From Bacillota bacterium (lineage in GTDB: Bacteria > Bacillota > Clostridia > Acetivibrionales > DSM-2933): a stretch of 17,193 bases of DNA. Shown here one piece after another: positions 14,792-17,193 of the stretch (position 1 is its first letter; every line of letters begins with the position of its first letter). The stretch is from the NCBI GenBank assembly GCA_030705945.1, contig JAUZPS010000043.1:1-17193 (forward strand). Reading direction: 5' to 3'. The translations under genes were made by a program, and so were the position numbers. The notes beneath the pieces were generated by a model. That model was given only the letters and a program-made list of their open reading frames with translations. It searched no databases and was not told the DNA's origin.

Positions 14792-15676
14792 CTACGATGT
14801 TATAACAATTTCTTTAAAACGCTTAAAGAACAACTCAATTTCATCTTTTGAAAATACAATATCATTCCATTTTTCATATGCGTATATTCCCTGATAAAAC
14901 AGCATTCCAAGTCCATTTACAGTTTTACAACCTTTAGCTTCCGCCGCTTCTAACAACTTAGTCTTTAATGGATTATAAATAATATCATATACTATATGTC
15001 TCTCAGTAAAAAAGCCATCACTATTTATAGGACTTTTATCAATTTCAGGATGCATACCAACAGAAGTAGTATTAATAATTATTTCACATTCTTTAATTTC
15101 GTTTTTTACTTCATTATTTCCCATACCCCTATAGCAGGAACAATTTCTAAGCTTTTCATTAATATAATCTGACAATGCTTTTGCCTTATCCTCCGTACGA
15201 TTGAGAATAATAATATTTTGCGCTCCTTCCAGTACAACTTTAACAGTGATAGCTCTTGCAGCGCCTCCTGCTCCTATTATGACAACTTTCTTTCCTTTAA
15301 ATGATTGTCCCGTCTCTTCTTTAAAATCTCTTAGAAACCCTTCTCCATCAGTGTTATAGCCATATAATACTCCATCAACATTTTTAACAGTATTTACTGC
15401 TCCCATTAGCTCAGCTTCCTCTGAAACCTTATCTAAATATTGTATTACATTGTTCTTATGAGGTACAGTTACATTAAATCCAATTACATTCAAAGCTCTC
15501 AAACCATTAATAGCGGCTGAAAGATTATTCTTTTCAACTCTAAAAGGAACATAAACCATATCTATATTTTTAAAAACACTTATAAAATTATGCAAAAGCG
15601 GTGACTTAGAGTGCTCAACCGGATCGCCTATTATTCCTAATATTTTAGTTTTACCAGTTATCATTAATCCTTCCAT
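14792..15676 (-). CDS. aroE: Shikimate dehydrogenase (NADP+)
   Basis: This encodes 294 aa, near the family norm of 270-290. The enzyme reduces 3-dehydroshikimate to shikimate in aromatic amino acid synthesis. Residues 12-26 (ILGIIGDPVEHSKSP) carry the shikimate-binding serines S23/S25. K74 in GFNVTVPHK is the catalytic lysine and D110 in GYNTDGEGF its partner. The NADP Rossmann fold shows GAGGAARA (135-142) and the NRT motif (159-161) for the 2'-phosphate. ATG 15676 has GAGG 8 bases upstream. The ATG at 15664 (with GGAAGG 4 bases before it) is an equally good start and gives a more usual N-terminus, MITGKTKILG. It lies 118 bp after the yqeG-type gene and is followed by a P2 palindrome. It has no direct pilus role, but yqeG-aroE next to pil genes fits a clostridial chromosome. 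Confidence 0.95.
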   Translation of the reverse strand: MEGLMITGKTKILGIIGDPVEHSKSPLLHNFISVFKNIDMVYVPFRVEKNNLSAAINGLRALNVIGFNVTVPHKNNVIQYLDKVSEEAELMGAVNTVKNVDGVLYGYNTDGEGFLRDFKEETGQSFKGKKVVIIGAGGAARAITVKVVLEGAQNIIILNRTEDKAKALSDYINEKLRNCSCYRGMGNNEVKNEIKECEIIINTTSVGMHPEIDKSPINSDGFFTERHIVYDIIYNPLKTKLLEAAEAKGCKTVNGLGMLFYQGIYAYEKWNDIVFSKDEIELFFKRFKEIVITS

Positions 15677-15794
15677 GTCCTTAACCTCACAAATTTTATA
15701 TTAAAAATCTATAGAGTGACAAATAACGTTAATTTTTTGAATTGATAAACATGCGGTAGAATATACAAAACAGAATTTAGAGTAACAAATAACA

Positions 15795-16367
15795 TTACTT
15801 TTTTGAAGCCGAATATTTTACCGCGCTTTTTTCCTTCCATTTAGCTCTTTTAATATTGCTGTGTTTATTAAGTTTTAATTTACTGTGTTTTGCTAGAACA
15901 AATCTCTCTACATGTCTTTTTAATTTGACAAAGAGAATCTCCTTTTTATCAATAGGTCGAACAAGTATTGTAAACATGTTTGTTCTATTTCCGCCGTAAA
16001 TGTCTGTGAACAGTTGATCACCAACAGCAGCCACCCTATTTGATTCAATCCCTAATATTTCCGCTGCCCTTAAAAAGGATCTTGGTGATGGCTTATATGC
16101 TCTGTGAATTGCCGGTATACTTAAACTCGAATTAAAATCTATTACTCTCTTTTCAGAAGCGTTTGATAAAATACATGGAAGCAACCCTGCAGCCTTTACT
16201 TTTTCTATCCATTCCACCACATCAACACTTGCATCTTTTGTAAACTGCGCAACCAATGTATTGTCTATATCTAATACAAGCCCTTTAATTCCTCTTTCTT
16301 TTAAATCTTCCAAATCTATATCCTGTATACTATTAACTATTAAATCTGGAAAAAACTTTTCAAACAT
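15795..16367 (-). CDS. YqeG-family HAD phosphatase (subfamily IIIA)
   Basis: This encodes 190 aa from ATG 16367, with GGAGG 4 bases upstream. The HAD motifs are in order: motif I LVLDIDNTLVA with nucleophile D33 and D35, motif II ILSNAS (S68), the motif III lysine K92 in YKPSPRSF, and the motif IV region AVGDQLFTDIYG (D117, D122). The N-terminus FFPDLIVNSIQDID is typical of YqeG, whose physiological substrate is not firmly known. Beyond about residue 145 the tail is strongly basic (KLKRHVERF, KLKLNKHSNIKRAKWKEK), which suggests RNA, ribosome or membrane contact but proves nothing. In Bacillus yqeG lies beside yqeH and aroE. Here aroE follows, so conserved firmicute synteny supports the call. 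Confidence 0.9.
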   Translation of the reverse strand: MFEKFFPDLIVNSIQDIDLEDLKERGIKGLVLDIDNTLVAQFTKDASVDVVEWIEKVKAAGLLPCILSNASEKRVIDFNSSLSIPAIHRAYKPSPRSFLRAAEILGIESNRVAAVGDQLFTDIYGGNRTNMFTILVRPIDKKEILFVKLKRHVERFVLAKHSKLKLNKHSNIKRAKWKEKSAVKYSASKK

Positions 16368-16390
16368 AAATCCTCCGAACCCATTAATAA

Positions 16391-16461
16391 GGGCGTTTCA
16401 AAAAATTCCTTGTTCAAGTTTATATGACCCAAACCCATTATATCAAGTTTTTGAAACGACC
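16391..16461 (+). repeat. P1 palindromic element in the yqeG leader
   Basis: This is a complete P1: GGGCGTTTCAAAAA at the left, TTTTTGAAACGACC at the right, enclosing CCTTGTTCAAG and CCCATTATATCAAG. It is followed after a 19 bp linker by P2 (16481-16588), the same order as the inverted composite at 11962-12163. Confidence 0.85.
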
Positions 16462-16480
16462 AGTTATTTTTTTGATACTA

Positions 16481-16588
16481 CCTAAATTAAAAACGCTATT
16501 AATCTTATATTTAGCAGAGCAAAATAACGAATTCTTTAACATTATTTTGCTCTGCTAAATGTAAGAGATTAATTGATCTTAATATAGG
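16481..16588 (+). repeat. P2 palindromic element, most symmetrical copy
   Basis: CCTA at 16481 and TAGG at 16585 bound the unit. The central arms ATTTAGCAGAGCAAAATAA and TTATTTTGCTCTGCTAAAT are 19 bp perfect inverted repeats around a short loop, with outer CTATTAATCTTA / TAAGAGATTAAT arms. The inner arm carries GCAGAGC, as in the remnant at 6501-6555, where the copies at 7837, 11962 and 14642 have GACGGAGC and GATAGGC, so there are at least two subfamilies. Confidence 0.85.
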
Positions 16589-16660
16589 TATTAATTTGCA
16601 AAATTATTTTAGTTTTACCTGTTTACTAAACAATGTATTTCAAAAAGTTACTATTTCTAA

Positions 16661-16689
16661 ATAATAACAGACAAATCAATGTATATCAA
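16661..16689 (-). promoter_or_regulatory. Candidate promoter for yqeG-aroE
   Basis: On the minus strand TTGATA (16689-16684) and TATTAT (16666-16661) are separated by 17 bases, each 5 of 6 to consensus. The start would be near 16654, so the leader RNA would contain the whole P2-P1 composite before the yqeG start codon. Confidence 0.45.
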
Positions 16690-16825
16690 TATTTTTTGTC
16701 CATAATACAATAATATTAATAATATCTAGAAAAAGTCTGGATTTTTATTAAGAAAAATGTCATAATAATTTATATATTTTTAACTTATGCGGTTTAACAT
16801 ATTCATAATAATACTTTACCTTCCC

Positions 16826-16854
16826 TTAAAAACAGCAATAAATAACTTTGCTGT
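16826..16854 (-). terminator. Weak terminator-like hairpin
   Basis: On the minus strand ACAGCAA and TTGCTGT (16854-16848 with 16838-16832) form a 7 bp stem followed by TTTTAAG. It could end a transcript coming from beyond the right window edge. The stem has only three G-C pairs, so support is low. Confidence 0.3.
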
Positions 16855-17140
16855 ATGGGATAAGTTGAATTATTGCAAAGAAAATATGCTTCTTTTCTAA
16901 ATGAAAAGTTTTATTGACATACTTTTTGGGGTATTCCTAATTCAAACTCAGCTTCAAATTTAGAAATGTATTTTTCCAGCATGCCAATATTGTATTATTG
17001 TTAGACACATTAAACCAAAGAATAGCATAAATAGCTTATTCTTTAAGTAGGTTAAAAATTTACCCACAATAAACTTGTATGTCCACAAATTTGCATTTTA
17101 AGTATTAGCATTTATCTTAAGACAACTACAAATTTTAATA

Positions 17141-17193
17141 TATATATTTTGCAATAAACATTTCACATCCATTTTCTATATTGCAAAATATAT
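17141..17193 (+). repeat. 54 bp palindromic repeat P3, copy 2 (cut by window edge)
   Basis: Arms TATATATTTTGCAAT and ATTGCAAAATATAT surround a 24 bp core. It is the reverse complement of 14068-14121 with three transitions in the core. The final base of the right arm lies outside the window. Confidence 0.85.

Larger units (their letters stand above)
16589..17140. other. AT-rich region upstream of the yqeG-type gene, no supported gene
   Basis: There is no reading frame with family signals on either strand. It contains a promoter candidate (16661-16689), a terminator-like hairpin (16828-16854) and a further inverted repeat AAAGAATA / TATTCTTT (17017-17024, 17037-17044). The remainder looks like degenerate non-coding DNA. 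Confidence 0.6.

Noticed and set aside
7837..16588. CRISPR array from the repeated sequences
   Set aside because: Repeats are ~105 bp palindromes in both orientations, kilobases apart between genes, with no regular spacers and no cas genes.
16911..16982. Small minus-strand frame of 23 codons beginning MLEKYISKFEAEF
   Set aside because: There is no convincing ribosome site, no family signal and a length expected by chance. It could be a fossil but cannot be supported.
17060..17087. Two DnaA-box-like strings (TTACCCACA and ATGTCCACA), hinting at a replication origin
   Set aside because: One and three mismatches to TTATCCACA, only two sites, and no dnaA/dnaN or AT-unwinding arrangement nearby. 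Chance in AT-rich DNA is likely.

Overview
The window reads as chromosomal DNA of a low-GC, Gram-positive (monoderm) member of the Clostridia. The evidence is strong AGGAGG-type ribosome sites, frequent GTG/TTG starts, AT-rich spacers, and a type IV pilus (T4P) cluster with no PilQ secretin or PilP. A CBM3-like secreted protein at the distal end suggests a cellulolytic clostridium (Acetivibrio/Ruminiclostridium-like). That placement is inference, not an identification.

Every gene I can support lies on the minus strand, so the transcription order runs from high to low coordinates: yqeG-type HAD phosphatase (16367-15795), aroE (15676-14792), pilB (13867-12176), pilT (11886-10831), pilC (10455-9229), major prepilin pilA (9204-8773), prepilin peptidase pilD (8752-7949), pilM (7660-6584), PilW-like minor prepilin (6432-5941), pilN (5923-5222), pilO (5117-3777), PilV-like minor prepilin (3723-2896), a very large PilX-like protein (2859-508), and a CBM3-like secreted protein (416 to the window edge) broken by an in-frame TGA at 89-87. 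Together they supply the extension and retraction motors, platform, pilin processing, the MNO inner alignment complex, one major pilin and three minor pilins. PilB carries a MshEN-type motif, which predicts c-di-GMP control. The PilO and PilX-like proteins are much longer than their usual relatives.

The spacers are the second story. A ~105 bp near-palindrome (called P2 here) occurs in six copies or remnants: 6501-6555 (half), 7701-7781 (diverged), 7837-7943, 11962-12066, 14642-14746 and 16481-16588. A second ~71 bp palindrome (P1) lies beside P2 in the same order in two inverted composite copies (11962-12163 and 16391-16588). Decayed pieces are at 6469-6498 and 14178-14232. A third ~54 bp palindrome occurs at 14068-14121 and again, inverted, at the right window edge (17141-17193). 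The copies sit just downstream of aroE, pilB, pilD and pilM and in the yqeG leader, so they punctuate the pilus locus.

The 924 bp aroE-pilB spacer also holds an 83 bp inverted repeat overlapping a consensus plus-strand promoter, an AT-rich tandem repeat, and a stretch that can fold as an H-type pseudoknot. The 826 bp upstream of yqeG holds a promoter candidate, one composite repeat, a weak terminator-like hairpin and AT-rich DNA with no supported gene. I saw no tRNA, rRNA, CRISPR array or intact transposase.
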